NCBI GenBank assembly: GCA_014302835.1
Contig: CP060294.1
Location: 2,170,001-2,234,000, forward strand
DNA: 64,000 bases
Direction of reading: 5' to 3'
Source of the DNA: Pedobacter sp. PAMC26386
Lineage (GTDB): Bacteria; Bacteroidota; Bacteroidia; Sphingobacteriales; Sphingobacteriaceae
The notes beneath the pieces were generated by a model that ran no database searches, was not told where the DNA came from, and saw only the letters and a program-made list of their open reading frames with translations. The position numbers and the translations under genes are program-made. This document shows positions 45,684 through 54,779 of the stretch, one piece after another (within the stretch, counting starts at the first letter, position 1; every line of letters starts with the position of its first letter).

Positions 45684-46109
45684 TTATGCCAAAACTTCTG
45701 CTTCCTGCTCAACTGGAGAAGCTTCATTTTTCAAATGCTCATTGAGCTCTTCAAACTGGAGTCTCGCTTCAGGATGCAGAGCCAGAATTCCATTAACCTG
45801 ATCTTCTCTGCCTTCTGTAATTTTCTTATTCAGCAGGATTACATCTTGTGCTGAGAAACTGCCATCTTCAAATTTTGCTGTCCAGAGTTTAATAAACTTT
45901 GCCATCTCTTGAGATTCCATTTCTTTAACTATAGGAGATAAACTTGATTTCAATTGGGCTGCTATATTCATTTCATTTGAATAGAATGGGTTCAGCGCTT
46001 TGATAAAAGGGATACTGTGGTTCTCTACTTTTCTGATCACACTCACTAGGTAAGGGATCGCAAGTATAACAATCAATGAGATTATTATAGTGTTGGCATT
46101 TAAATTCAT
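45684..46109 (-). CDS. Small membrane-anchored protein downstream of dnaA
   Basis: A 141-residue protein of unknown function. An N-terminal membrane segment (about 6-23, TIIISLIVILAIPYLVSVI) is followed by a soluble, mostly helical, charged domain (about 40-125) and an acidic tail ending EQEAEVLA. The domain contains no motif I recognise. It starts 22 bp after the dnaA stop on the same strand, so it is likely co-transcribed with dnaA. A role linked to replication or the membrane is only suggested by that arrangement. Typical coding composition and a clean start support it being a real gene. Confidence 0.7.
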   Translation of the reverse strand: MNLNANTIIISLIVILAIPYLVSVIRKVENHSIPFIKALNPFYSNEMNIAAQLKSSLSPIVKEMESQEMAKFIKLWTAKFEDGSFSAQDVILLNKKITEGREDQVNGILALHPEARLQFEELNEHLKNEASPVEQEAEVLA

Positions 46110-46131
46110 TGTAAAGCTTTATTGGATTGAA

Positions 46132-47568
46132 TTAACTCATCTTTAATTTCTTCTGGATATCGTTTACATATCCTTTGAACTTTTTATCACTGTCAATCAA
46201 ATCTTCGACTGTTTGACACGCATAGATTACCGTAGAGTGATCTCTGCCACCATAAAATGCGCCAATACTCTTCAATGAAGACTTAGTCAGACTTTTAGAC
46301 AGATACATGGAGATTTGTCTGGCTTGTACTACCTCACGTTTACGTGTGGGCGATTTAACAAGATCAACTGCAACTTCAAAATATTCACAAACTAACTTCT
46401 GAATATATTCCATGGAGATTTCTTTGGAAGTATTCTTGATAAAGTTCTTTAGCATTGATTTAGCAAGAGCCAAATCAATCTCTTTTTTATTTAAGGTTGC
46501 CTGCGCCAGCAAAGAGACCATTGCACCTTCTAATTCACGAACATTATTATCAATGTTATGTGCAACATATTCCACTATCTCAGCTGGTAAATCGATATCA
46601 TCTGAAGCCATTTTCTTTCTAAGAATCGCAATCCTGGTTTCTAAATCAGGGATTTGAAGATCGGCAGATAAGCCCCATTTGAAACGGCTAAGCAAACGTT
46701 CTTCTAAACCAGACAAGTCTTTTGGTGCTTTATCTGAAGTAATGATGATTTGTTTACCAGACTGGTGTAAATGGTTAAAAATATGGAAGAAAATATCCTG
46801 CGTTTTCTCTTTTCCAGCAAAGTTATGGATATCATCCATGATGATTACATCCATTGCCTGGTAGAAGTTCACGAAATCATTAATTGTATTATTTTTCAAT
46901 GATTCAACAAACTGCTGACAGAATTTTTCGCAGGATACAAAGATCACTAGTTTATCTGGATACGTGCGTTTGATTTCATTTCCGATTGCCTGAGCCAAAT
47001 GCGTTTTACCTAGTCCTACTGCACCATAAATCATTAGTGGATTGAATGATGTTGCCCCAGGTTTCGCTGCAACGGCGAAGCCCGCAGAGCGCGCTAAACG
47101 ATTACAATCTCCTTCAATGTAATTTTCTAATGTATAATTAGAGTTAAGCTGTGGATCAACATTCAGTTTTTTCAAACCTGGAATCACAAATGGATTTCTA
47201 AGGTCCTTACTTATCGGTGCTGGCGTAGGCATCGATTGTGATTTTGATGCAATGGTATGGTTGTTTGTCGGGTTACTTGCAGCGATATAGGGAGTATTGC
47301 TTTTTGAAGGTTTATTGTCTACAACAATGTTGTATTCTAAACGTCCTTCGTCGCCTAATTCCTGCTTTACAGTTTTGCGTAAAAGGCCTACATAATGTTC
47401 TTCCAGCCATTCATAAAAGAATAAACTCGGTACTTGTACAGTTAAGACGTTACCTTCTAATTTTAGTGCTGAAATCGGTTCAAACCAAGTCTTATAACTT
47501 TGATTCGGGATGTTAGCCTTAATAGTCTGAAGTGAGTTATTCCACACTGTTGTACAAGTATTCTGCAT
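46132..47568 (-). CDS. dnaA: Chromosomal replication initiator protein DnaA
   Basis: A 478-residue protein of normal length. Domain I (about 1-85) has the usual WNNSLQTIKANI and SYKTWFEPI pattern. A low-complexity Ser/Pro/Asn linker follows. The AAA+ domain (about 115-360) has Walker A GAVGLGKTHLAQ, Walker B VIIMDDIHNF and the arginine-finger region LLSRFKWG. Domain IV ends with GGRDHSTVIYACQTV, the signature that contacts DnaA boxes. It binds ATP and oriC to open the origin. The upstream region has a perfect DnaA box, which may serve autoregulation or be part of the origin. Confidence 0.98.
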   Translation of the reverse strand: MQNTCTTVWNNSLQTIKANIPNQSYKTWFEPISALKLEGNVLTVQVPSLFFYEWLEEHYVGLLRKTVKQELGDEGRLEYNIVVDNKPSKSNTPYIAASNPTNNHTIASKSQSMPTPAPISKDLRNPFVIPGLKKLNVDPQLNSNYTLENYIEGDCNRLARSAGFAVAAKPGATSFNPLMIYGAVGLGKTHLAQAIGNEIKRTYPDKLVIFVSCEKFCQQFVESLKNNTINDFVNFYQAMDVIIMDDIHNFAGKEKTQDIFFHIFNHLHQSGKQIIITSDKAPKDLSGLEERLLSRFKWGLSADLQIPDLETRIAILRKKMASDDIDLPAEIVEYVAHNIDNNVRELEGAMVSLLAQATLNKKEIDLALAKSMLKNFIKNTSKEISMEYIQKLVCEYFEVAVDLVKSPTRKREVVQARQISMYLSKSLTKSSLKSIGAFYGGRDHSTVIYACQTVEDLIDSDKKFKGYVNDIQKKLKMS

Positions 47569-47729
47569 AGTTTTTTTATTGTTATTGGTGATGTTATTGA
47601 CCCTAAAAAAAGCTTCCTTCCTTTTTGGGATTGCGAAGATCTAGAAAATTACCAACAAAAAAACATAAACTTATACCCAGTAGTAAGGAACTAAAAAGCA
47701 ACTGTTTAGGTCTTTTTTTTTGACCAGAA

Positions 47730-47738
47730 TGTGGATAA
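47730..47738 (-). promoter_or_regulatory. Consensus DnaA box
   Basis: Reads TTATCCACA on the minus strand, the exact high-affinity DnaA box, 162 bp upstream of the dnaA start codon. Confidence 0.7.
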
Positions 47739-48017
47739 GTACAGGTTACCAACAGGTGTTGTTAACTAATGAGGTGTTAACAACTTTATGAGGTTATTAA
47801 CCACTGGAAGTGGGTAGCAAAAAACTAATAACTATCAGCAAGTTAGATTAGATTCTGAGCAGGCATGGTGTACTGTTAATAACTTTTGCAGTACTGGGTT
47901 TTCGAATTTACGTCAACAGTTTTCAGTAAAGGCGACAAAAAGTTAATCAGATTTTAGAACCATAATTTAAAGGTGATCTTCCAAAAATGGAGAAGCTAAT
48001 AATGGCTCTGCCGTTTG

Positions 48018-48047
48018 GGGATAATTGTTACGCACAACAATTATCCC
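48018..48047. other. Perfect hairpin upstream of the 248-residue membrane protein
   Basis: Twelve-base perfect arms (GGGATAATTGTT and complement) around the loop ACGCAC, 46 bp before the ATG at 48093. There is no T-run on either side. Each arm includes a TTATCCC core similar to a DnaA box. It may be an origin element, an operator, or a 5' leader structure. Confidence 0.55.
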
Positions 48048-48092
48048 AGATTTAATTAATAGATTGTAATCCATAAATTAACCTACCAAAAT

Positions 48093-48839
48093 ATGTATCT
48101 ATCCGGAGATTATCTTATATTAGTGATATTAGGCTTAGCTGCTGCTGCAACCCCATTGCTGGGAATACTTCTCGCAGTAATTCTTTTCTTCGCAAAAAAG
48201 TCTTCACTTGAGATAATTTCTTGGATATGCACCGGACTGTCTTTTATAGCGTACATTTTCTGTATAAATTCTAACTCATTAGGACCATCAGAGTGGTTTT
48301 CGCTTTATTTTATCTTAGCTGTACTAACCTCTATTTTATTGCTTCAATACCGGTCGAAATTAGCGAAAGGAAATAGCCTTAAAACAATCTATATTTTCAA
48401 AACTACACTTATTCTCTTGGCATTTACGACTATATGCTCGAGTTTAATTAACCTCCTGATAAGATCAGAGCTGCTAAAGCTCAGTGGAAAAGAATCTTTG
48501 TCAACGTTTTATATGGTTCAGGGGGTAATATTCTGGTGTATGCTGACTATATGCTGTATCTTTTATCTAAAAAGAATAAACCCTCCTTTACTTAGAAGTG
48601 AGATCTTTAAAAGTGCAATCTTATTTAACTGGCCTGTCTATCTTTTACAGTTCATGTTAAGCATGCTGATCTTTTTTTTGCAGACTATCAAAATCGATTC
48701 TGGCATGTCCATTTCTTTTTTTCTAAAGGGGAGTTATCTATTAAGTCGCATCGGATATCTTGTATTTGGAGGTGCGATTTCCGCCATCATTGCTACCTCA
48801 ATCTATTATTACAATAAAACCAAGACTATCCCCGTATAA
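48093..48839 (+). CDS. Multi-pass membrane protein of unknown function
   Basis: A 248-residue, very hydrophobic protein with about seven predicted membrane segments spread over its length (for example LVILGLAAAATPLLGILLAV near the start and LVFGGAISAIIATSIYYY near the end). Loops are short and lysine/serine-rich. I see no catalytic or transporter signature and do not recognise the family. It is a lone gene on the plus strand, with a hairpin 46 bp before the start and a dead SusD-like fragment after it. Codon usage and a clean open frame support it being real. Confidence 0.65.
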   Translation: MYLSGDYLILVILGLAAAATPLLGILLAVILFFAKKSSLEIISWICTGLSFIAYIFCINSNSLGPSEWFSLYFILAVLTSILLLQYRSKLAKGNSLKTIYIFKTTLILLAFTTICSSLINLLIRSELLKLSGKESLSTFYMVQGVIFWCMLTICCIFYLKRINPPLLRSEIFKSAILFNWPVYLLQFMLSMLIFFLQTIKIDSGMSISFFLKGSYLLSRIGYLVFGGAISAIIATSIYYYNKTKTIPV

Positions 48840-48970
48840 ATTGATTCCGATTCAATATGAATTCCAACACTTATATTACTAAGGACTCTCCTGTTATGAA
48901 TAAAAAGATTCTGTCTCCTTATTAATAGAATATGCCATTTTTACCTGCCAGACTTTAAAGCGCTAAGACG

Positions 48971-49201
48971 CGTAATCGTATTCGCCATGAAAGACGTATT
49001 GAATTTGCACTGGAAAGGCAACGCTTCTTCGATCTTAAAAGATGGTGTACAGACCGTTCATTGATCCCTACCATTAAAGATCCAAATAATGCCTTTAGAA
49101 CATTTCCGGCAAGAGATACCATATGACCTGTTCAACAAGCAGAAATTGAGATTGCAAGAAGCCTGAACAATACAGGTTTTAAACAAAACCAAGGATATTA
49201 A
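48971..49201 (+). pseudogene. C-terminal remnant of a SusD/RagB-like lipoprotein
   Basis: Reading this strand in one frame gives RIRHERRIEFALERQRFFDL, followed by KRW and, after an in-frame TGA, PVQQAEIEIARSLNN and a final KQNQGY before TAA. This is the typical ending of SusD/RagB outer-membrane glycan-binding proteins (RHERRIEL, RFFDLxRW, PIPQxEID, QNPGY). Only about 77 codons remain, there is an internal stop, and the frame is closed just upstream at 48956. No SusC partner is present nearby. It is a dead relic of a polysaccharide utilization locus, next to the GH3 and GH29 genes. Confidence 0.8.
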
Positions 49202-49243
49202 TTCAAATATAGCTTGGCCAGTAGAGAATATCTGACTAAGCTA

Positions 49244-51670
49244 TTATAAACCGGTAATTGTAAATTCTTTTTTCAATTTGATATCTTCGGATGAATTCCC
49301 AATCATTACCTGGAATTTACCGGGTTCAACGGTCCACTTCATATTTTGATCCAATAAGGCCAGATCATCCTTATGAAGAATAAAATTGACTGTTTTAGTT
49401 TCTCCGGGCTGAAGTGAAACCCGGTCAAATCCTCTTAAAACGGATTCATAAGTGGTTACACTGCTTACTTCATCTTTTAAATATAACTGTACCACCTCAT
49501 CTCCTTTGCGCTTTCCTGTGTTTCTCACTTTAACAGAAACATGAATATTGCCCTGTGTAGGTAATTGATCTGGCGAAACTTCCAGATCTGCGAATTCAAA
49601 AGTGGTATAACTTAATCCATAACCAAAAGGATACAGTGCACCTAAGACACTGGTTTTACCATAACCATTGGGATCATCTTTTTTACCCTCTCCTGCCTGG
49701 GAAGCAGGTTTAAATGGAAAGTTAAACTCGATCTGACCAATTGACTTCGGAAATGTCATTGTTAACTTCCCTCCCGGATTATATTCACCAAACAAGGTCT
49801 CTGCAACAACTTTACCCGCAGATGGCCCCGGAAAACCTGCCTGAAGTATAGCTGATAAATATCTGTTTTCCCAATTGATAGTCAATGGTCTTCCATTCAC
49901 CATCACCATCACTATCGGCTTTCCGGTCGCATAAAGCGCCTGAAGTAACTGAAGCTGCCTACCAGGCAATCCCAAGCCCGTTCTGGATTTACTTTCTCCA
50001 ACCTGGGCATCAGTCTCTCCAACTACGGCAATAATCACATCTGCATCTTTAGCTGCGGTAACAGCCTGATCTATGGATACTTGTTCATCTTTAGTTAATA
50101 GAGTAGGAATAATTTCGCTTTCAGGCCAGTTTGCGTCTATCACCTCACTTCCTTTCACATATTTAACTTTATTAGCTCCGACATAAGCTTGAATTCCTTC
50201 TAACATACTGATAACCTGGTTATTTGAAGGTCCATACCTGCTTGTCGCATAATTTACCTCAGCAGCCAGCGGGCCGGTAACCAGAATATTTTTCAGCTTA
50301 TTTTTAGCTAATGGCAACAGATCTTTCTCATTCTTAAGCAAAACCAGTGACTCTCTGTTAAGCTGTATAGCAAATTCCTCATCGACTTTGGTATGTACAA
50401 GCCGATCAGCAGCAGATGGATCTTTAACATAAGGCTCATCAAACAACCCAAGCTTAAACTTCACACGAAGGACATCAGCAACGCGCTGATCTAATGTTTC
50501 CATAGATACCGAACCTTCTTTAACTAGTTCGCGCAATGGAAGTATATACTTTTCTGGTGTATTGAAATTGGTGTACACATTCAACCCTGCTTCTATAGCT
50601 TGTTTTACCGCTCCTTTTAAATCTCCTGCAACATGGTGTTTACTGTAAATAAACTCAAGAGCTTCACTGTCAGAAACAACATAACCGTTAAATCCAAACT
50701 GTTTTCTAAGCAACTCCGTTAAAAAGTAATGGCTGCCTGTTACAGGAACGCCATCCCAATCATTGTAACTACTCATAACTCCCATAGGGTGAGCTTCTTG
50801 TATCACTCTCCTAAAAGGATATAAAAATAACTGATGCATTTCCCGTGGAGCAACATGGGGATCGGTTCTTGCATTTCCATCTCTGCCACCTTTTGGCACA
50901 CTATAAACGGCATAGTGTTTTAAAGTAGCAGCAGCCCCATGATCTTGTATTCCCAATGTCATTTGCTTACCTAATTCCGCAATCAGAAAAGGATCTTCAG
51001 CATAACATTCCACAACCCTGCCCCATCGCTGGTCACGCGCGACATCTAAAATAGGCGCGTATACATTGGTATAACCTAATGCCCTGGCTTCACGACCAAC
51101 AATACTGCCTGCCTGGTAAACTAAATTCTTGTTCCAGGTACAGCCGATATTGATGGGTGCAGGAAGCGGGGTTGCCCGATCATGACAAAGACCATGAATT
51201 GCTTCATTTGTAAAATCTACGGGTATTCCTAACCTGGTTTCTTCCACAAACCATTTTTGGACAGTATTAATGGCATTCGCATGCTTGCTAAACGGAAAAG
51301 AATAACTAGTCTTTGCTTTTTTATTATTTACCAGACTATTCAACTCTTCGTCAATATTGGCAATACCATCCTTCCAGATCTCCTTTTTCCATCCTTCAGT
51401 TGGCATTTCATCTTTTAACACACGCCCATAGCCATATAAAGTAGCTGTCTGGCAAGTTTTCTCATTCAAAGTCATTTGACTCAGCAAATCATTTACTCTA
51501 AGCTCAACGGGTTTGGATGGATCTTCAAAAACATCCATTTCCCCATTTTTATTAAAGTCTACCCATCCCTGGTGATATATATTGCCGGATTGACAGAAGG
51601 AGACCTGCGCAGTTACTAAAATTACAATTGTACTAATCAGACACTCCTTTTTAATTATTCTACTACACAT
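49244..51670 (-). CDS. GH3 family beta-glycosidase, secreted
   Basis: An 808-residue protein with a signal peptide (about 1-26, IVILVTAQVSFCQ) and the usual GH3 layout: TIM-barrel domain (about 45-410) with KHYAVYSVP and nucleophile Asp334 in GYVVSDSEAL, alpha/beta sandwich domain (about 430-650) with GETDAQVGESKSRTGLGLPG, and a C-terminal fibronectin-III-like domain (about 690-795). The family hydrolyses beta-glucosides, beta-xylosides and related bonds with retention. The exact substrate cannot be read, but co-location with fucosidases suggests a fucosylated beta-glycan such as xyloglucan. The start is 26 bp after the GH29 stop, so they form an operon. The nucleophile is followed by Ser where many members have Trp. 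Confidence 0.93.
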   Translation of the reverse strand: MCSRIIKKECLISTIVILVTAQVSFCQSGNIYHQGWVDFNKNGEMDVFEDPSKPVELRVNDLLSQMTLNEKTCQTATLYGYGRVLKDEMPTEGWKKEIWKDGIANIDEELNSLVNNKKAKTSYSFPFSKHANAINTVQKWFVEETRLGIPVDFTNEAIHGLCHDRATPLPAPINIGCTWNKNLVYQAGSIVGREARALGYTNVYAPILDVARDQRWGRVVECYAEDPFLIAELGKQMTLGIQDHGAAATLKHYAVYSVPKGGRDGNARTDPHVAPREMHQLFLYPFRRVIQEAHPMGVMSSYNDWDGVPVTGSHYFLTELLRKQFGFNGYVVSDSEALEFIYSKHHVAGDLKGAVKQAIEAGLNVYTNFNTPEKYILPLRELVKEGSVSMETLDQRVADVLRVKFKLGLFDEPYVKDPSAADRLVHTKVDEEFAIQLNRESLVLLKNEKDLLPLAKNKLKNILVTGPLAAEVNYATSRYGPSNNQVISMLEGIQAYVGANKVKYVKGSEVIDANWPESEIIPTLLTKDEQVSIDQAVTAAKDADVIIAVVGETDAQVGESKSRTGLGLPGRQLQLLQALYATGKPIVMVMVNGRPLTINWENRYLSAILQAGFPGPSAGKVVAETLFGEYNPGGKLTMTFPKSIGQIEFNFPFKPASQAGEGKKDDPNGYGKTSVLGALYPFGYGLSYTTFEFADLEVSPDQLPTQGNIHVSVKVRNTGKRKGDEVVQLYLKDEVSSVTTYESVLRGFDRVSLQPGETKTVNFILHKDDLALLDQNMKWTVEPGKFQVMIGNSSEDIKLKKEFTITGL

Positions 51671-51696
51671 GATGGCTCTGTATTTTACATTTTCTT

Positions 51697-53115
51697 TTAA
51701 TCGAGAGCTCCGGATTTCATCTGTTCACCTTTAAGCTCCTTCGCAATGATCTTTCCTTTAATTTTAACTTTAATAACCGACGCAATCGAATCGGGTGCTG
51801 AAACAGGAACAGTAATGATAGATTTATTGAAAGTTAGCGGTTGACCATCTGCTAATAAAGTTGCCGATTTTATTTTATTATTCAATCCCGGAATCTCTAT
51901 TTTACCATCTTTCGGCCAGTTCAGAACAGTAAGATATAAAATAGTTTCCTCACCAGTTTCCTTAGCCGTAATTCTGCCCCACTCTATATCTGCTAAAGGA
52001 TTTGCTTTTGTCGCATAAATAGCCTCACTATTAATTTTCATCCATTTGCCTATTTCATCCAATCTTTGAATACTTTCCTGAGGAAAAGTACCATCAGGTT
52101 TAGGCCCAACATTAAGCAAGTAATTTCCTCCTTTAGATGCAATATCAACTAAGTTTTGAATCAATACCGCTGTACTTTTCCAGTTCGTATCCTTTGTTCT
52201 GTAACCCCACGTCCCGTTCATGGTCATGCAGGTTTCCCAATCTTTACCATCCAGCTCTTTTCTACCCGGAATTTTCTGTTCTGGTGTTTTAGTATCACCA
52301 GGAAAATTAGGTCTTTTTAAACGGTCATTTGTGATAATATTTGGCTGTAATTTTAATAATTCCTGCAATTTCGAAGCAGCCTGATCAGTCATATTAGTTG
52401 GCGTATCCCACCACAAAACAGCAATATCGCCATAGTTTGTTAGTAATTCTTTAACCTGGGGAACAGAAACCTGGTCTATATACTGATCAAATGTGGCTGC
52501 TTCCTGTGCAGGATCCCAGTGTCCATTATGAGCCAATGTATAAGCATCAATTTGAGTCGAATCGGGATTAGCCCAGCCCTCTTTCATCAGCTTTCTTGCT
52601 GCTGCACCACCTGGATTATTCCAATCCTGAGCATGGGAATAGTAAAACCCTAGCTTCACACCATATTTCTTACAAGCAGATGCCAATGGCTTTAATAAGT
52701 CTTTACCATAAGGAGTTGCATCGGCAATATTCCATTTACTGGCTTCAGATTTGAAAAGTGCAAATCCATCATGGTGTTTAGCAGTAATAACAATGTATTT
52801 CATTCCTGCATCTTTAGCCATTTTCACCCATTGATCAGGATCATAACTTTGTGGATTAAATTCTTTGGCTTTCGCCTGATATTCATCTACAGGGATCTTA
52901 GAACGATTCATAATCCATTCTGCTCCTCCTCTTCCCTGTTCATGTCCATGATAAACTCCTGCCCACTGCGCATATACTCCCCAGTGAATAAACATACCAA
53001 AACGGGCTTCACGCCACCATTTCATTCGCTCGTCTTTTGACTCCCGCTTAGCCTGAGCAGAAACAAGCTGGCTACATGCCAACAGGATAAATAATAAAGA
53101 ATAGATTTTTTTCAT
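51697..53115 (-). CDS. GH29 family alpha-L-fucosidase, secreted
   Basis: A 472-residue enzyme with a signal peptide (MKKIYSLLFILLACSQLVSA). It retains the GH29 core: RFGMFIHWGVY, the metal-independent barrel with AKHHDGFALF, YYSHAQDW, and the nucleophile Asp237 in VLWWDTPTNM. The later NYLLNVGPKPDGTFP region is also typical. It releases alpha-linked L-fucose with retention. It heads an operon with GH3 and follows the broken remains of a second GH29 gene. It is likely periplasmic or on the cell surface. Confidence 0.94.
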   Translation of the reverse strand: MKKIYSLLFILLACSQLVSAQAKRESKDERMKWWREARFGMFIHWGVYAQWAGVYHGHEQGRGGAEWIMNRSKIPVDEYQAKAKEFNPQSYDPDQWVKMAKDAGMKYIVITAKHHDGFALFKSEASKWNIADATPYGKDLLKPLASACKKYGVKLGFYYSHAQDWNNPGGAAARKLMKEGWANPDSTQIDAYTLAHNGHWDPAQEAATFDQYIDQVSVPQVKELLTNYGDIAVLWWDTPTNMTDQAASKLQELLKLQPNIITNDRLKRPNFPGDTKTPEQKIPGRKELDGKDWETCMTMNGTWGYRTKDTNWKSTAVLIQNLVDIASKGGNYLLNVGPKPDGTFPQESIQRLDEIGKWMKINSEAIYATKANPLADIEWGRITAKETGEETILYLTVLNWPKDGKIEIPGLNNKIKSATLLADGQPLTFNKSIITVPVSAPDSIASVIKVKIKGKIIAKELKGEQMKSGALD

Positions 53116-53141
53116 AATTATATTCGGTTAGGCACTATAAG

Positions 53142-53608
53142 TTAATTTGCAGGTCTCAATTGAATCTCCAGCAATTTCATTAAATCAGATCCGGAAATTG
53201 CCACAGGCTTCAATAACAGGTTGTGTATTCCAGAATCCAGCTTTATTAATTCAACCTCTTGTATTGTCGGATTACCAGATGTCCCGGATGTATTTTTTGT
53301 GAATAGTGATCTCCTGTTTTATTCAGTAATTCACCCAAATATAAACGGCCATTTGAAAGCCAGTTAAAAACATGTAAATAGAGTTTATCTTTACCCAAAG
53401 TAGTAACACCCCAGCTTTGTAAGGACAACATAGTTTTGGATGCATGATAAATACTTTCTCCGTTCTTTTTTGTCCAGGAGGTGATACCAGCCAAAATTGC
53501 CTCTTCTCTTGAATCAAAAATTCCATCGCCTTTGGGTCCAATATTCAATAAAAGGTTTCCTCCACGGGATACTGCTTTTGCAAGCAGTTGTATAAAAAAG
53601 CGCTTCAT
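53142..53608 (-). pseudogene. Broken C-terminal part of a second GH29 fucosidase
   Basis: The minus strand encodes AKAVSRGGNLLLNIGPKGDG, followed by FDSREEAILAGITSW and KLYLHVFNW, clear GH29 C-terminal sequence. The first 350 or so residues, including the catalytic aspartate, are missing. A frameshift near 53300 ends the frame early. The alternative frame then continues as GNPTIQEVELIKLDSG and AISGSDLMKLLEIQLRP to a stop at 53142, matching a normal fucosidase ending. Upstream sequence (to about 53710) no longer resembles the family and runs into the AraC-type gene. It is non-functional and sits between the AraC regulator and the intact GH29 gene. Confidence 0.8.
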
Positions 53609-53703
53609 TGTTATACACATAGTTATAACAGCAAGTAAGTCATAAAAACGCTTGATTATCTCTGTAGGTTTAGCATATGATTCAGCTTTTTTGGCAAGAA
53701 GTT

Positions 53704-54573
53704 TTAACAAGCCATAAACTCTCTTTGATAACTTAACGGGCTTTTTCCAGTAATTCCCTTAAAACATTTATGGAAACTAGTAAAGTTGTTGAACCCGCTT
53801 TCATAACAAATCTGCTTAATATTAAGCCTGTTATCAATTAGCAATTTACAAGCCTGGCCAACTTTAATTTCAGTTAAAAACTGTGAATACGTCTTTTGAG
53901 TGAATGATTTAAAATATCTGCAAAAAGAATTAGGACTGATCCGCGCAACATCAGCTATTTCTTTAAGATCAATTTTATTCCTGAAATTGGCAAATGTATA
54001 ATCATAAACATCCTTAATCCTGTCATTATTCAATTCTTCCTGAACCGGCGCATATCCTATGGACGACAGAAATTCTAATTTATCACACTTAGCAATCTCC
54101 AGCAAAGCCTGTATCATATAAATAATTCGATCAGTACCCTCTGTTTTAAGCATATAGTTCAGCATTTCTGCAACATTATCCTTATTCTTCCCTTCTATTC
54201 TGATTCCACGTTTAGCTTTATCCAGGATCTCTCTGATCAACTTATTTTCAGGCAAGTTTAAAAAGTATTCTCCTAGAAATTTCTCTGAGAAATGCACTAC
54301 TTTAAAATCAGCACAGCTGTCTGGATTTATAGCCGTAAAGTCTTCATCAAACCGCCAGTAATGCGGCAAATTTGCACCTACAAGGATCAAATCACCAGAT
54401 TGGAACTCACTGATGCTATCTCCAATAAACTGAGTGCCTTTTCCTTTGACAAAGTGTATCAGTTCGGCCTCAGGATGATAATGAAATTTATTATTCATAC
54501 CTGGTTTCAAATCATGACGTACACTAAAAGATTGAGCAGGACTTTTTGAAATTTTAAGTAGTTGTGGTTTCAT
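53704..54573 (-). CDS. AraC-family regulator with cupin sensor domain
   Basis: A 289-residue protein. An N-terminal cupin-like domain (about 10-100) has HYHPEAELIHFVKG and SGDLILVGANLPHYWR, typical of sugar-responsive AraC regulators. The C-terminal double helix-turn-helix (about 185-285) has IADVARISPNSFCRYFKSFT and ICYESGFNNFTSFHKCFKGI. It is transcribed towards the GH29/GH3 genes and probably activates them in response to a glycan-derived ligand. It is divergent from a second AraC gene across 206 bp. The ligand is unknown; the target is inferred from position. Confidence 0.9.
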   Translation of the reverse strand: MKPQLLKISKSPAQSFSVRHDLKPGMNNKFHYHPEAELIHFVKGKGTQFIGDSISEFQSGDLILVGANLPHYWRFDEDFTAINPDSCADFKVVHFSEKFLGEYFLNLPENKLIREILDKAKRGIRIEGKNKDNVAEMLNYMLKTEGTDRIIYMIQALLEIAKCDKLEFLSSIGYAPVQEELNNDRIKDVYDYTFANFRNKIDLKEIADVARISPNSFCRYFKSFTQKTYSQFLTEIKVGQACKLLIDNRLNIKQICYESGFNNFTSFHKCFKGITGKSPLSYQREFMAC

Positions 54574-54779
54574 AAGCTCTAAATTTAATCTTGATTGCTT
54601 CCTTCACAGCCACTGATCTATTGAAAAAGTTCAGAAAAAAATTTTTCATATAGGCTATTCAAGAAACCTCTTCTTATCTTAAATTTTAATTTTGTTTATA
54701 TTCGGTTTCTAAAGTTGGGAAACTTATTTCCAATCCTGTTGTATGAATTGCTCAAAATTATGTACAAAACAAACATTGA

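Larger units (their letters stand above)
47569..48092. other. dnaA upstream region, candidate oriC or autoregulatory region
   Basis: About 520 bp without a gene, between dnaA (minus) and a membrane protein (plus). It has one perfect DnaA box and several one- or two-mismatch relatives: TTATACCCA at 47671, TTATTAACC at 47794, and TGTTAATAA at 47874 (minus orientation of TTATTAACA). It also has T-rich runs near 47712 and a perfect hairpin at 48018. This arrangement fits an origin or a DnaA-controlled promoter. Only one consensus box makes oriC unproven. Confidence 0.4.
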
